A stretch of DNA of 64,000 bases from NCBI GenBank assembly GCA_947500755.1, contig CANMTO010000010.1, positions 1 through 64,000 on the forward strand, read 5' to 3'. The position numbers and the translations under genes were made by a program. The stretch's first letter is position 1, and every line of letters starts with the position of its first letter. Origin of the DNA: Flavobacteriales bacterium. GTDB taxonomy: Bacteria; Bacteroidota; Bacteroidia; Flavobacteriales_D; Crocinitomicaceae. The notes under the pieces are model-generated. The model did no database searches, was not told where the DNA came from, and saw nothing but the letters and a program-made list of their open reading frames with translations. Positions 17,206 to 27,141 of this stretch are shown in pieces.

Positions 17206-19598
17206 CGAAAGAAAAGTTGATTGTTAATGACCAATTCAACCCGTTGATATTAAGAAATATCTTAGCGAAGAATTGGTATAAACCGTTATTACTTGTTGGG
17301 ATTTTATTCATCCTCTCATTTTTATACCTTAGGTATACAAAACCTCTGTATAATTCACAAGCAATCCTTCAAATCGTACATTCCAATAAAGTACAACAAG
17401 TATTAGGAGATGCTGCGCCACCCGTGCAGGAAAATAATTTATTCAAGGATGTTGAATTATTGAGGTCGTCCATTCTATTTCAGAATGCTGTTGAAAATCT
17501 AAACCTAGATGTTAGCCTTTACAACGAAGGGGACCTCTTAATTGAAAACCTGTATGGGTTTACGCCTTTTTCCATTACGGTAAAGGACCTGTACGACTCT
17601 TCATTCTGCGGAAATAAAATACAGCTAAACCCAAGCGACGAAGGAGATTTTGAGCTTAGTTATGAGCACCATAAAATCGCGCGACAAATACATGGAAATT
17701 TAGGTGTTCCTATTAAAACAACATTGTTTAATATCGAAATTAAAACCAATGATAAATCTGCCTTCAAGCGTATCATTAATTCGGGTAAGTTATACCTTCA
17801 ATTCAATGATAAGTCAGCGATCGTTCGATCCTTACAGACAGGGCTAAGTATCACTCCAATTGACGAAAATGCACGGACCATAGAAATTTTATATCAACAT
17901 GAGAATCCAAAATTATGCTTGCATCTGGTTCAATCCATCATTAATAGCTACCTCAATTTTGAAAAATATAAAAAACAAGAAGAGAGCAGCCAAACCATTG
18001 CATTCATCAATGGCCAATTAGACTCTTTATCGCTTGTACTGGATCATTCCAAAGACAGCTTAAGCAACTTTCAACACATTCAAAATCTACCAAGTATCGC
18101 ATATGAGGAATCTGATATTACGGGGAATCTCTCTGCATATTCCAAACGATTGGGCGAAATAAACGAAGAGCTTAACGCAGTTAAATATGTAAATACCCGA
18201 ATCTCTGCAGATGTTTCACGAAATGAAATATACCGAATACTTCCCGAATTGGTAGGTCGAAGAAGTTTTGAAGGATCGATAACTCGTCAAATAGAAGAAT
18301 TAAACAAACTCTTAGAAACCAAGGAGGATTTATTGCAAGACATAACGTACGAAAGCAGTAAAGTTCGATTAATAAACGAACGGGTAACCAACCGAATTCA
18401 AGGAGTTAAGAAAAGCTTAAATGCGATTCAGGAGCGGTTGATGCATGAAAAGCGCTTGCTTGAAAGCCAATTGGCAAGATACGAAGGTAAATTATTGGGA
18501 TTACCGGAGAAAACCTCAGAATTTAACCGTCTAAAATACATGGAGGAGTTGAATCGCGAATATTTTAACTTGTTTACACAGAAAAAGATTGAATTTCAAA
18601 TCAATAATGCCGGATTTTCCAGTGAAAATAGATTGTTGAGTTTACCTATACTCGCATCATCCCCCGTTTCTCCGAACCCAAATCGCACCTACCTCGTTGT
18701 GGGCTTAGGAGGAGTTCTACTGGGCATTGCGTGGTTATTGTTCTATTATTTAACCTACAATGAAATCACGTCCCTAGCCGACCTTAAGAGCTTATTACCA
18801 GAAACAACGACCATTTTAGGCAGTATTCCGCTTTACACGCAGCGAATGAAGCACTCACAAATTGTTATCAATAATTTGCCGAAATCACGGATATCGGAAT
18901 CGATTCGAAATATTAAATCAAACCTCAATTTCATCAATAAGGATGCTCAATTAATTGCCGTTTCGTCCTCGATCTCAGGGGAAGGAAAAACCTTCGTAAT
19001 TATGAATCTTGCAGCCACATTTGCTGCGTCGGGAAAACGATGTATTGTTTTGGATTTGGATTTGAGAAAGCCTAAGGTACATTACGGATTTAATACAGAA
19101 AATCTCAGAGGTATGAGCCAGGTATTATCAGGAATCATGCCTTTGGAAGAGGTGATTCAATCGTCCGAAATTTCAAACCTTGACTACATAACCGCGGGTC
19201 CAATACCGCCAAACCCATCTGATTTAATTCAAAGTAAAACGCTAGAGGAAACCATTGAAACGTTAAGAAAAACATACGATATTGTTTTAATTGACAATCC
19301 TCCCGTTGGTATTGTATCCGATGGAATTAACCTGTTATCAAAAGCCGATATTCCGATTTACGTATTTAAAGCGAACTATTCAAAACGGGTCTTCGCCAAT
19401 CAACTGATGCAACTTTTCGAAATCCAAAAAATCAGCCATATTAATGTTATACTCAATGCAGTTCCCTCGGGTGGTTCATTGTATGGATATGGGTATGGTT
19501 ACGGATACGGTGGGTACTATTCCGATGACGCCGCCGAATCGTGGTGGAAAAAACTCCTGTCATGGGTAAAATTCAAGAAGAAAAGGAATGGAAATTAG
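17202..19598 (+). CDS. Wzc-type chain-length determinant and tyrosine autokinase
   Basis: A 798-residue inner-membrane protein that controls polysaccharide polymerisation and export. It has an N-terminal membrane segment (LLLVGILFILSFLYLRYT) after a short cytoplasmic tail, a periplasmic Wzz domain with long coiled coils (about residues 260-450), and a second membrane segment (YLVVGLGGVLLGIAWLLFYYL). The cytosolic BY-kinase domain has Walker A SISGEGKTF, Walker A' VLDLDLRKPK and Walker B VLIDNPP. The tail has a Tyr-rich cluster (YGYGYGYGYGGYYSDD), the expected autophosphorylation site. All parts are intact. It overlaps rmlC by 11 bases. Confidence 0.94.
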   Translation: MTKEKLIVNDQFNPLILRNILAKNWYKPLLLVGILFILSFLYLRYTKPLYNSQAILQIVHSNKVQQVLGDAAPPVQENNLFKDVELLRSSILFQNAVENLNLDVSLYNEGDLLIENLYGFTPFSITVKDLYDSSFCGNKIQLNPSDEGDFELSYEHHKIARQIHGNLGVPIKTTLFNIEIKTNDKSAFKRIINSGKLYLQFNDKSAIVRSLQTGLSITPIDENARTIEILYQHENPKLCLHLVQSIINSYLNFEKYKKQEESSQTIAFINGQLDSLSLVLDHSKDSLSNFQHIQNLPSIAYEESDITGNLSAYSKRLGEINEELNAVKYVNTRISADVSRNEIYRILPELVGRRSFEGSITRQIEELNKLLETKEDLLQDITYESSKVRLINERVTNRIQGVKKSLNAIQERLMHEKRLLESQLARYEGKLLGLPEKTSEFNRLKYMEELNREYFNLFTQKKIEFQINNAGFSSENRLLSLPILASSPVSPNPNRTYLVVGLGGVLLGIAWLLFYYLTYNEITSLADLKSLLPETTTILGSIPLYTQRMKHSQIVINNLPKSRISESIRNIKSNLNFINKDAQLIAVSSSISGEGKTFVIMNLAATFAASGKRCIVLDLDLRKPKVHYGFNTENLRGMSQVLSGIMPLEEVIQSSEISNLDYITAGPIPPNPSDLIQSKTLEETIETLRKTYDIVLIDNPPVGIVSDGINLLSKADIPIYVFKANYSKRVFANQLMQLFEIQKISHINVILNAVPSGGSLYGYGYGYGYGGYYSDDAAESWWKKLLSWVKFKKKRNGN

Positions 19599-20127
19599 TG
19601 AATTCAACATCCCCGGCTTAAAGCTTATTACCCCAAAACGATTCAGCGATGAACGTGGCTTTTTTATGGAATTGTTTCAAACACATCGGTATGCGGATGT
19701 AATCCAAGAACACTTTGTACAAGATAATATTTCCAATTCTAAAAAAGGAGTAATCAGAGGCTTACACCTTCAACAACCCCCCAATGCGCAAGGGAAACTC
19801 GTTCAAGTATTGCGTGGTGCAGTAAGTGATGTTGCCCTTGACTTGAGAAAATCCTCCCCTACCTTTGGTATGCATATACAGGTAGAGATCAGTGCGGAAA
19901 ATGGTCATCAGTTTTATATACCACCAGGATTTGCACATGGGTTTCAAGCCCTGGAAGACGACACGATATTTCTATACAAATGCACTAATTTTTACGCTGC
20001 AGCAGACGAATTAACCATTCGGTGGGACGACCCCGTTTTGGACATACAATGGCCGATTAACCCGGTAATTACATCTCCTAAAGATGAACAAGGATGGTGG
20101 TTTAATGAGTTCAAAAGTCCCTTTTAG
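19588..20127 (+). CDS. rfbC: dTDP-4-dehydrorhamnose 3,5-epimerase
   Basis: A 179-residue cupin enzyme that epimerises dTDP-4-keto-6-deoxyglucose at C3 and C5 on the way to dTDP-L-rhamnose. The signature VIRGLHLQQPPNAQGKLVQV carries catalytic H60, and Y130 in FLYKCTNFY is at the acid position. PPGFAHGFQAL is the cupin end. Length is normal. The other three rhamnose genes (rmlA, rmlB, rmlD) are not in this window, so they must be elsewhere if rhamnose is the product. Confidence 0.94.
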   Translation: MEISEFNIPGLKLITPKRFSDERGFFMELFQTHRYADVIQEHFVQDNISNSKKGVIRGLHLQQPPNAQGKLVQVLRGAVSDVALDLRKSSPTFGMHIQVEISAENGHQFYIPPGFAHGFQALEDDTIFLYKCTNFYAAADELTIRWDDPVLDIQWPINPVITSPKDEQGWWFNEFKSPF

Positions 20128-20130
20128 CCT

Positions 20131-21213
20131 ATGCCATTGTTTGTAAAATTACTGTTCTATTTTTTGGGGACCATGGGCTTTACCCTGCTTATGGTATTCT
20201 TACTTCTCGGGTTTGCAAAATCACTCGGTATTCGAAGTAAAAACGACATCAGCGTACGTTGGAGTAACACCTCGAAACCTTCACTTGGCGGAATTGCAAT
20301 CTTCTCCTCCGTTTTTATGGCGATCATCATCTACTTGATTTCTCATCCCACTGAGAATGTTTTTGGAAACCAACGATTTCTATTATTCTTTCTAGGGATT
20401 TCTCTCGCTTTCTTCATGGGCTTGGCAGATGACGCCTTTAACACACAGCCCTTAATTAAATTAGTTACGCAAGTAATCTGCGGGCTAAGTGTTGTAGCGA
20501 GTGATTTGCTGATCCCCGCAACGAGCAATTATTGGATTGACGCAACACTCACCATAGTATGGGTGATAGGCTTAATGAATTCATTAAATATGTTAGACAA
20601 CATGGATGGGATTACCGCAAGCGTAGCCATCAGTATCCTACTCATGCTATTAGCCTTTGGATTATTATTCAGTTCGTCTACCGTAGACATCCACACCTTT
20701 ATAATGATTGGATTAGTTGGTTCATTAAGCGGTTTCTTAATGGTTAACGCCCCTCCTTCCAAGCTATTTATGGGGGATTCAGGAAGCCAACTTATCGGAT
20801 ATGCCATTGCTTTTTATAGCATATATTACCTGTGGTACAACGAACCGAGTCACCCCCCTTTTTGGGTAACGTTTTACGTAGCACTGCTGATTTTAGCTAT
20901 TCCATTTATAGATACTTTTACTGTTTCATTCAACCGAATTAAACAAGGAAAGTCGCCTGCCAAAGGAGGCAAGGACCACACCACTCACCACCTGGTATAT
21001 CTAGGATTTACGGAACGCCAAACGTTTTTGTTTGTTGCCATAACCTCCATGATTCTTGGTGCTTCCGGACTTCTTGTATTCTACCTTTACACGTTAAATC
21101 TTCATTATTTTTCGCTACTTCCTGTGTTGCTTTTTTTTCCGGTCTTCTATTTTCTTTTCAAAAACACCCATGAATTTAAAGCGCCTAAAGACAAAAATAA
21201 CCGCTTGGATTAG
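20131..21213 (+). CDS. MraY/WecA-family polyprenyl-phosphate sugar-phosphate transferase
   Basis: A 360-residue polytopic membrane protein that starts glycan assembly by moving a sugar-1-phosphate to undecaprenyl phosphate. About ten hydrophobic segments are visible. The Asp-rich motifs are GLADDAFNTQPLIKL and LDNMDGITA, and PPSKLFMGDSGSQLIGY is the third family signature. A cytoplasmic loop GKSPAKGGKDHTTHHL has the His-rich motif of WecA/TagO rather than MraY. The context supports a role as initiating transferase of the exopolysaccharide. It overlaps the next gene by 44 bases. Confidence 0.9.
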   Translation: MPLFVKLLFYFLGTMGFTLLMVFLLLGFAKSLGIRSKNDISVRWSNTSKPSLGGIAIFSSVFMAIIIYLISHPTENVFGNQRFLLFFLGISLAFFMGLADDAFNTQPLIKLVTQVICGLSVVASDLLIPATSNYWIDATLTIVWVIGLMNSLNMLDNMDGITASVAISILLMLLAFGLLFSSSTVDIHTFIMIGLVGSLSGFLMVNAPPSKLFMGDSGSQLIGYAIAFYSIYYLWYNEPSHPPFWVTFYVALLILAIPFIDTFTVSFNRIKQGKSPAKGGKDHTTHHLVYLGFTERQTFLFVAITSMILGASGLLVFYLYTLNLHYFSLLPVLLFFPVFYFLFKNTHEFKAPKDKNNRLD

Positions 21214-22093
21214 CCTTTCCTTGGTATTCGCTGCATGCAATACCACAGAATCAACCCCTCCATCAAGACCTCTTGTGAAGCCCTCAACTCAGGCCCCTAA
21301 GTTGCCTGAGAAAATGGAATTTTTTAACCAATCACTTTCGCTTTCGGACATAGATATCAAAGAACGGCTAGACCGTGAAATGCTGGTAAACACCTATTTT
21401 CAAAGCAGTACGAGTTTAGCCATTAAACGATCTACACGATATTTCCCAACCCTTGAGCGCATTTTAAAAGAAGAAGGAGTACCCGAAGATTTCAAATACC
21501 TGTGCGTTATAGAAAGTAACTTAAGTAATGTAATAAGCCCTGCGGGAGCAGCTGGATTTTGGCAATTTATGCCAGGTACAGCGATACAGTACGGCCTCAA
21601 GTTCACCCCTGAAATTGATGAACGCAATCACCTGGAAAAGGGCACAAGAGCAGCATGTAAATTAATTAAAAGCAATTATCGCTTACTTAAGGATTGGGTT
21701 AATGCCTGTGCGGCATACAACCGCGGACCGGGAGGACTCCTAAGAGACATGGAATCGCAGGGAGTTAAACACTTTTTTGATACCGAAATGAATCCGGAAA
21801 CCGCGCGATATGTATTTAGGATCATGGCCTTGAAATTAATTATGGAACATCCATCCGAATACGGGTATCATATTCCACCCTCGGCGAGGTATTTACCCAT
21901 CGAAAGCAAGGAAATTCACATTAAAATACCGATCACAAACTTGGCGCTTTGGGCTCGCCAACAGGGCACTAGCCTTAAAATTATTCGCCTTCTGAATCCA
22001 TGGATATTAACCAATCAACTTTCCTTAAACGCTATTCCGTGTAAGGTGAAAATTCCCGCAAACAAACAAGTACTTGGGGTGTTTAAAAAATAG
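21170..22093 (+). CDS. Lytic transglycosylase lipoprotein (SLT domain, MltD-like)
   Basis: A 307-residue murein hydrolase that cleaves the MurNAc-GlcNAc bond with formation of the 1,6-anhydro end. The N-terminus has a lipobox ending in C23 (LVFAAC). The SLT domain has catalytic E115 in YLCVIESNLS and the structural block SPAGAAGFWQFMPGTA, then CAAYNRGPGGL. The C-terminus may be a single degenerate LysM-like segment (LAIWAR-type region near 265-300), which I see only weakly. Its position in the polysaccharide operon suggests it opens peptidoglycan for the export apparatus, which is an inference. Confidence 0.88.
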   Translation: MNLKRLKTKITAWISLSLVFAACNTTESTPPSRPLVKPSTQAPKLPEKMEFFNQSLSLSDIDIKERLDREMLVNTYFQSSTSLAIKRSTRYFPTLERILKEEGVPEDFKYLCVIESNLSNVISPAGAAGFWQFMPGTAIQYGLKFTPEIDERNHLEKGTRAACKLIKSNYRLLKDWVNACAAYNRGPGGLLRDMESQGVKHFFDTEMNPETARYVFRIMALKLIMEHPSEYGYHIPPSARYLPIESKEIHIKIPITNLALWARQQGTSLKIIRLLNPWILTNQLSLNAIPCKVKIPANKQVLGVFKK

Positions 22094-22103
22094 AACACAA
22101 CCC

Positions 22104-24932
22104 ATGAACGAACACGAATCGATTTCGGTATTTGGCGCACGCGCACACAACTTAAAGAACATCGACCTCACCTTTCCTAGAAACAAACTCATCGTGTTTA
22201 CTGGACTCAGCGGAAGCGGGAAAAGCTCCTTAGCTTTTGATACCATATTTGCCGAGGGGCAACGGCGCTATATTGAAACATTCTCTTCCTATGTGCGGCA
22301 ATTTATTGGAGGCTTGGAACGTCCGGATGTGGATAAAATAGAAGGATTAAGTCCCGTAGTTGCCATAGAACAAAAAACCGTTTCACGCTCACCAAGATCA
22401 ACCGTAGGAACCATCACAGAACTCTCAGATTTTTTTAGACTTCTATATGCTCGAGCGGGTACCGCTTATTCTATGGTGACTCAAGAGCCCATGGTAAAAT
22501 ATACAGAACGAGAGATCACCGAATTGATCTGCACCCGATATGCTGGCAGGAAATTCGCTGTACTCGCCCCAAAAATTAGAGCGCGAAAAGGGCACTACAA
22601 AGAGTTATTTGAGCAGGTCACGCGGCAAGGTTTTACCAAAGTTCGGGTGGATGGAGAAGTGCGCGACATCACGCCGGGGATGAAATTAGACCGCTACAAA
22701 ACGCACGACATTGAGGTGGTGATTGATCGGTTCACGGAACATGTTTCGGATATTGAGCGCGTTTACAAAGCAGTTGGAACCGCCATGAAAATGGGAGCGG
22801 GCATTATGATGGCCATTGATTGGACATCCATGGAGGCCTCCTATTTTAGCCGAAGTTTGATGTGTCCAAGCAGTGGAATTTCTTATCCAGATCCAGAACC
22901 GAACTTATTTTCATTCAATTCACCCTATGGGGCCTGTGCTCCATGCAGCGGGCTTGGGGAGGTAAGTGCAGTAGATTTAGAAAAAATCATCCCAAACCCT
23001 GCCTTATCGATTCAAAAAGGAGGGGTTGCACCCTTAGGTAGTTTCAAGAATAATTGGTTCTTTGAAAAGCTTCAGAAAATCGTTATTGCCATGGGGCATA
23101 GCCTCCAAACACCACTGGCTAGGTTCAGCGCGGATGAGATCAATTTGCTGCTGTATGGCAACGAAGATATGCACTTGGGAAAGGAGGACATCCAAGAACG
23201 ATTCGAAGGGATAATTCAGTTCATGATGCGCTACAAAGAAGATGGCGATCCGGTATTACTTCGATGGGTAGAGCAATTCATGCACAAAACGCCCTGTCCT
23301 ACATGCCAAGGTTATCGACTAAAACAAGAGGCGCTTCATTTTAGAATTGCGGGTAAACATATTGGGGAAATCTCTTCCATGGATTTATCTGAGCTCGATG
23401 ATTGGTTGCAGGATATTGACAGTAATCTCAGTATTGAGCAACACGTAATTGCTTCAGAGATCCTGAAAGAAATCAAAACACGACTGCGATTCATTTTGGA
23501 TGTGGGCTTGGGGTATTTAACCTTGGGGAGATCATCTAAAAGCTTATCCGGTGGAGAAGCACAGCGTATTAGGTTGGCCACGCAAATTGGGACAGAGCTC
23601 ATCAATGTACTGTATATTCTCGATGAACCTTCCATCGGCCTACACCAAAGAGATAATACTAAATTAATTAATTCCCTCAAGAAATTAAGAGATGCGGGAA
23701 ATACTGTTTTAGTAGTTGAACACGACCGAGACATGATTGAAGAAGCGGATCACATTGTGGATATTGGGCCTGGTGCAGGGATAAACGGAGGAAATATTGT
23801 ATTCTCAGGTACTTATCCAGAACTCCTTGCCTCTGAAACGACTACATCCAAATATTTCAACGGTAGAAATCAGATTGAAACACCCACGAAACGTCGAACT
23901 GGAACCGGGAACGCGCTGGTCTTAAAAGGAGCACATGGAAACACCCTAAAACATGTAAATTTAAAACTTTCCTTAGGAACCTTTACCTGTATTACTGGGG
24001 TTTCTGGAAGTGGGAAATCAACCCTAATCAATCAAACCTTATATCCAGTGCTGCGGAAGCATTTTTACCAAAGCCTCGGACAAGCGTTACCCTATAAATC
24101 GATTGCGGGTCTTGAACACATTGATAAAGTCATTGATATAGATCAAAGTCCGATTGGTAGAACACCACGTTCCAATCCTGTTACTTATACCAAGGTATTT
24201 GATGAAATCCGAAGCTTATTTGCTTCCCTGCCTGAATCGCAAATTAGAGGATACAAACCAGGGAGATTTTCATTCAATGTCAGTGGAGGAAAATGTGAAA
24301 CATGCAACGGCGGTGGCCTTCGGCTCGTAGAAATGAACTTTCTGCCTGACGTCTATGTGACCTGTGAAACTTGCCAAGGGAAACGATATAACGCCGAAAC
24401 CTTAGAGATTAGGTTCAAGGGGAAATCCATTTCGGATGTATTGAACATGCCAATTTCGGAGGCCGTGCCCTTTTTTGAATCAATCCCAAAAATTCACCGG
24501 GTATTATCTACCCTTGAAAGTGTAGGCATGGGCTATGTTACCCTAGGACAACCATCAACCACACTTTCCGGCGGAGAAGCACAACGGATAAAGTTGGCTA
24601 CTGAATTATCTAAAAAAGCCACAGGAAACACCTTGTATCTCTTGGATGAACCTTCTACGGGGCTACATTTTGAAGACATTAAGCTTTTATTAAATGTGCT
24701 ACATCGGTTGGTAAACGAAGGAAATACTGTATTGGTGATCGAGCACAACATGGATATAATAAAAACAGCCGACTACATTATAGACATGGGACCAGATGGT
24801 GGAAAAGGAGGTGGTAGCATCGTGGCAGAGGGCACCCCTGAAAAGTTAATCCGAAGCTACATCGCACAATCCGATACAGCCGTCTTTTTACAAGAAGAAA
24901 TCAATCGAAATAAAATAATAAACAAAAGCTGA
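22104..24932 (+). CDS. uvrA: Excinuclease ABC subunit A
   Basis: A 942-residue ABC ATPase that loads UvrB at damaged DNA in nucleotide excision repair. There are two ATPase modules: the first Walker A is GLSGSGKSS near residue 29 and the second is GVSGSGKST near residue 635. Signature motifs are [12 protein letters not shown] and [12 protein letters not shown]. Zinc-finger cysteines are seen in [17 protein letters not shown] and [13 protein letters not shown]. The first CxxC of the first zinc module reads C-P-S-S, a change I associate with Bacteroidota UvrA. The ATG at 22104 is used; an in-frame upstream ATG at 22074 lies inside the previous gene. Placement at the end of the polysaccharide operon is unusual in function but the spacing is tight. 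Confidence 0.96.
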   Translation: MNEHESISVFGARAHNLKNIDLTFPRNKLIVFTGLSGSGKSSLAFDTIFAEGQRRYIETFSSYVRQFIGGLERPDVDKIEGLSPVVAIEQKTVSRSPRSTVGTITELSDFFRLLYARAGTAYSMVTQEPMVKYTEREITELICTRYAGRKFAVLAPKIRARKGHYKELFEQVTRQGFTKVRVDGEVRDITPGMKLDRYKTHDIEVVIDRFTEHVSDIERVYKAVGTAMKMGAGIMMAIDWTSMEASYFSRSLMCPSSGISYPDPEPNLFSFNSPYGACAPCSGLGEVSAVDLEKIIPNPALSIQKGGVAPLGSFKNNWFFEKLQKIVIAMGHSLQTPLARFSADEINLLLYGNEDMHLGKEDIQERFEGIIQFMMRYKEDGDPVLLRWVEQFMHKTPCPTCQGYRLKQEALHFRIAGKHIGEISSMDLSELDDWLQDIDSNLSIEQHVIASEILKEIKTRLRFILDVGLGYLTLGRSSKSLSGGEAQRIRLATQIGTELINVLYILDEPSIGLHQRDNTKLINSLKKLRDAGNTVLVVEHDRDMIEEADHIVDIGPGAGINGGNIVFSGTYPELLASETTTSKYFNGRNQIETPTKRRTGTGNALVLKGAHGNTLKHVNLKLSLGTFTCITGVSGSGKSTLINQTLYPVLRKHFYQSLGQALPYKSIAGLEHIDKVIDIDQSPIGRTPRSNPVTYTKVFDEIRSLFASLPESQIRGYKPGRFSFNVSGGKCETCNGGGLRLVEMNFLPDVYVTCETCQGKRYNAETLEIRFKGKSISDVLNMPISEAVPFFESIPKIHRVLSTLESVGMGYVTLGQPSTTLSGGEAQRIKLATELSKKATGNTLYLLDEPSTGLHFEDIKLLLNVLHRLVNEGNTVLVIEHNMDIIKTADYIIDMGPDGGKGGGSIVAEGTPEKLIRSYIAQSDTAVFLQEEINRNKIINKS

Positions 24933-24944
24933 CTTTATTTTTTA

Positions 24945-24952
24945 TAATTTTG
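24945..24952 (+). promoter_or_regulatory. -7 box of trxA
   Basis: TAATTTTG matches TAnnTTTG and ends 29 bases before the trxA ATG at 24982. It separates trxA from the uvrA operon and rules out an in-frame GTG at 24952 as the start. Confidence 0.7.
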
Positions 24953-24981
24953 TGGTGCTAAAAAACATAAAACGTAAAACC

Positions 24982-25299
24982 ATGGCAGTAGAAATTACAG
25001 ATGCAAATTTTGAAGAACTAGTAATGAAATCAGACAAACCAGTGTTGGTCGATTTTTGGGCAGAGTGGTGCGGACCATGTAGAATGATCGGGCCTGCTGT
25101 AGAAGAACTTCATGCTGAATATGCGGACAGAGCTGTTATTGGTAAAGTAAATGTAGATCATAACTCAGGCGTTGCTGCACAATTTGGTGTTCGAAGCATC
25201 CCAACTATTCTCTTTATCAAAAATGGAGAAGTGGTCGATAAATCGGTTGGAGCGGTTCCTAAAGCTACCTTAGCTTCCAAATTGGACGCGATCCTTTAA
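24982..25299 (+). CDS. trxA: Thioredoxin
   Basis: A 105-residue cytosolic thiol-disulfide reductase. The active site is W-C-G-P-C in [18 protein letters not shown], followed by the cis-Pro loop [12 protein letters not shown]. There is no signal peptide when read from the ATG at 24982, which is the natural thioredoxin start ([14 protein letters not shown]). It is the housekeeping form. The DUF4258-like gene follows 25 bases later. Confidence 0.96.
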   Translation: MAVEITDANFEELVMKSDKPVLVDFWAEWCGPCRMIGPAVEELHAEYADRAVIGKVNVDHNSGVAAQFGVRSIPTILFIKNGEVVDKSVGAVPKATLASKLDAIL

Positions 25300-25324
25300 T
25301 CGGAACCATACCCCCTACACATAC

Positions 25325-26023
25325 ATGGATAATTTTTTCCGAAGACTCAAGTACTATGGAATCGGGTTCGGTATAGGCTTAATCTTTGTGGTGTTTTTAT
25401 TTCAGCAGAAAGGGTGTTCATGGACCCCTGGCAATCGCGTTAAGTCTGCCATTCTTGAACGAATCATTTTCGTTGATTCCTTAGATGCGGCTTACCTGAA
25501 AACCAATCACCTCACTAAAAAATCATTGCGTGCCTTTATTGAAAACGGAACGGTCTCCTTTTTAAAAAGTAAACGAAATGGCAGCGAAAGACTCTACCAT
25601 TTCCATGGTAAATTAAGCCGGGTCAAATCCCTCGATTGCCTCATTGCATATCGAGAGAAAAGCGTTGTAGTGGACATCGATTTTGAACACGCTAACATCA
25701 AACAATATATCCCGCTTCGTGGCTATGCTAAACCTTTCCTGCACAAAAAGAAGAATTGGTTCTCGGGAAAATGGGAATTATACAACCTCAAAGGAATAGT
25801 AGCGTCGAATGCACCTGAGAAATTCACGTCCCTGTTCCTAAAAAACGGTATACTCGACTGTGCAAAAAGCACGTTAAGTGGAGACAAACCAAGCGCTTAT
25901 TTCATCATCAAGAATCGATACACCAAAGACTTGGAGCAAGAATATCTCTTAAAAACGATTTGGTACCAAGAAAAAATAGAAATCAAAGACTTATCTGTTA
26001 TTGACATCAAGAGTAACATTTAG
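25325..26023 (+). CDS. Membrane-anchored DUF4258-like protein of unknown function
   Basis: A 232-residue protein with a single N-terminal membrane helix (YGIGFGIGLIFVVFLF) and the rest probably periplasmic. The segment LTKKSLRAFIENGTVSFLKS followed by a YHFHG strand resembles the DUF4258 proteins of Flavobacteriia that share the same N-terminal anchor and a GC-SW-PGNRV-like junction. I do not know a function for this family. The gene is probably transcribed with trxA. A pair of hydrophobic strands near residues 100-125 suggests a compact beta fold. Confidence 0.6.
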   Translation: MDNFFRRLKYYGIGFGIGLIFVVFLFQQKGCSWTPGNRVKSAILERIIFVDSLDAAYLKTNHLTKKSLRAFIENGTVSFLKSKRNGSERLYHFHGKLSRVKSLDCLIAYREKSVVVDIDFEHANIKQYIPLRGYAKPFLHKKKNWFSGKWELYNLKGIVASNAPEKFTSLFLKNGILDCAKSTLSGDKPSAYFIIKNRYTKDLEQEYLLKTIWYQEKIEIKDLSVIDIKSNI

Positions 26024-26081
26024 CAAACGTTAATTGTTAATAATTCAAGAAACGACTTGAGTGAGGGGGAAGGATAAACGT

Positions 26082-26089
26082 TAATTTTG
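26082..26089 (+). promoter_or_regulatory. -7 box of the lipid A operon
   Basis: TAATTTTG is followed by AACT and the lpxD ATG at 26094, a gap of only 4 bases. TTG at 26057-26059 fits the -33 position (22-base spacing). The transcript should be leaderless. Confidence 0.78.
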
Positions 26090-26093
26090 AACT

Positions 26094-27140
26094 ATGGAAT
26101 TTAGTGCCACTCAAATTGCACAGTTGCTCGATGGTATTGTTGAAGGAAATGCTTCAGCGATTGTTTCGGGGCTCTCTAAAATTGAAGAAGGAAAAACAGG
26201 TGCCCTTTCCTTTTTATCCAACCCAAAGTACGAATCCTACATCTACCAGACGGAATCTAGCATTTGTATCGTAAATGATACCTTCAAGCCTTCTAAATCA
26301 CTTCCAAGTACACTCACCTTGATTAAAGTAAAAGATGCCTATGCATGTTTTGCAAAACTACTCCAGATATACCAAGCATCCATGCGAAAAGCACCAGGAA
26401 TCGAACAGCCGTGTTTTATCAATCCCTCAGCCACCATTGGCACGGATGTATACATCGGGGCATTTGTCTACATCGGAGCTCATGCTATAATCGGAGATGG
26501 AGTCTGTATTTATCCGAACTCATATATCGGTCAGGGCAGTAACATAGGTGCGCAAACAACGATATATTCGGGGGTTCAAATATACGACAACATGCATATC
26601 GGATCGAATTGTATCATTCATTCCGGTGTTGTCATTGGCAGCGATGGTTTTGGCTTCGCTCCAAACGAACAAGGTGTTTTTGATAAGGTCCCACAAATCG
26701 GTAATGTGGTCATTGAAGACCATGTTGAAATTGGCGCAAACACAACGATTGATCGCGCCACAATTGGCTCAACTCGAATTAAAACAGGCGTTAAAATTGA
26801 CAATTTATGTCAAATTGCGCACAATGTGGAAATCGGAGAACACTCGGCGTTGGCTGGACAGGTTGGTATTGCAGGTTCTGCAAAGCTCGGCAAACACGTG
26901 ATGGTGGGTGGTCAAACCGGGATTAGCGGACATCTTCACATTGCAGATGGGACTAAGATTGTTGCACAATCCGGAGTTCCATCCAGTGTTAAAGAAGCAG
27001 AAATACTCATGGGAACCCCGGCGATTCCTATCAATGACTTTAAACGCTCATATATCGGTTTTAGAAAATTACCCGACATGATGCGAGAATTGAGTGCATT
27101 GAGAAAAGAAATCAATGAATTAAAAGCGAATAAATCTTAA
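26094..27140 (+). CDS. lpxD: UDP-3-O-(3-hydroxyacyl)glucosamine N-acyltransferase
   Basis: A 348-residue cytosolic acyltransferase that adds the N-linked 3-hydroxyacyl chain in lipid A synthesis. The N-terminal uridine-binding domain occupies about residues 1-100. A left-handed beta helix of hexapeptide repeats follows ([20 protein letters not shown] and onward), with the catalytic-His block [20 protein letters not shown] near residue 240. The C-terminus is an alpha-helical extension ([18 protein letters not shown]). Length is normal. It heads a five-gene operon with lpxC-fabZ, lpxA, rlmD and cinA. Confidence 0.97.
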   Translation: MEFSATQIAQLLDGIVEGNASAIVSGLSKIEEGKTGALSFLSNPKYESYIYQTESSICIVNDTFKPSKSLPSTLTLIKVKDAYACFAKLLQIYQASMRKAPGIEQPCFINPSATIGTDVYIGAFVYIGAHAIIGDGVCIYPNSYIGQGSNIGAQTTIYSGVQIYDNMHIGSNCIIHSGVVIGSDGFGFAPNEQGVFDKVPQIGNVVIEDHVEIGANTTIDRATIGSTRIKTGVKIDNLCQIAHNVEIGEHSALAGQVGIAGSAKLGKHVMVGGQTGISGHLHIADGTKIVAQSGVPSSVKEAEILMGTPAIPINDFKRSYIGFRKLPDMMRELSALRKEINELKANKS

Positions 27141-27141
27141 C

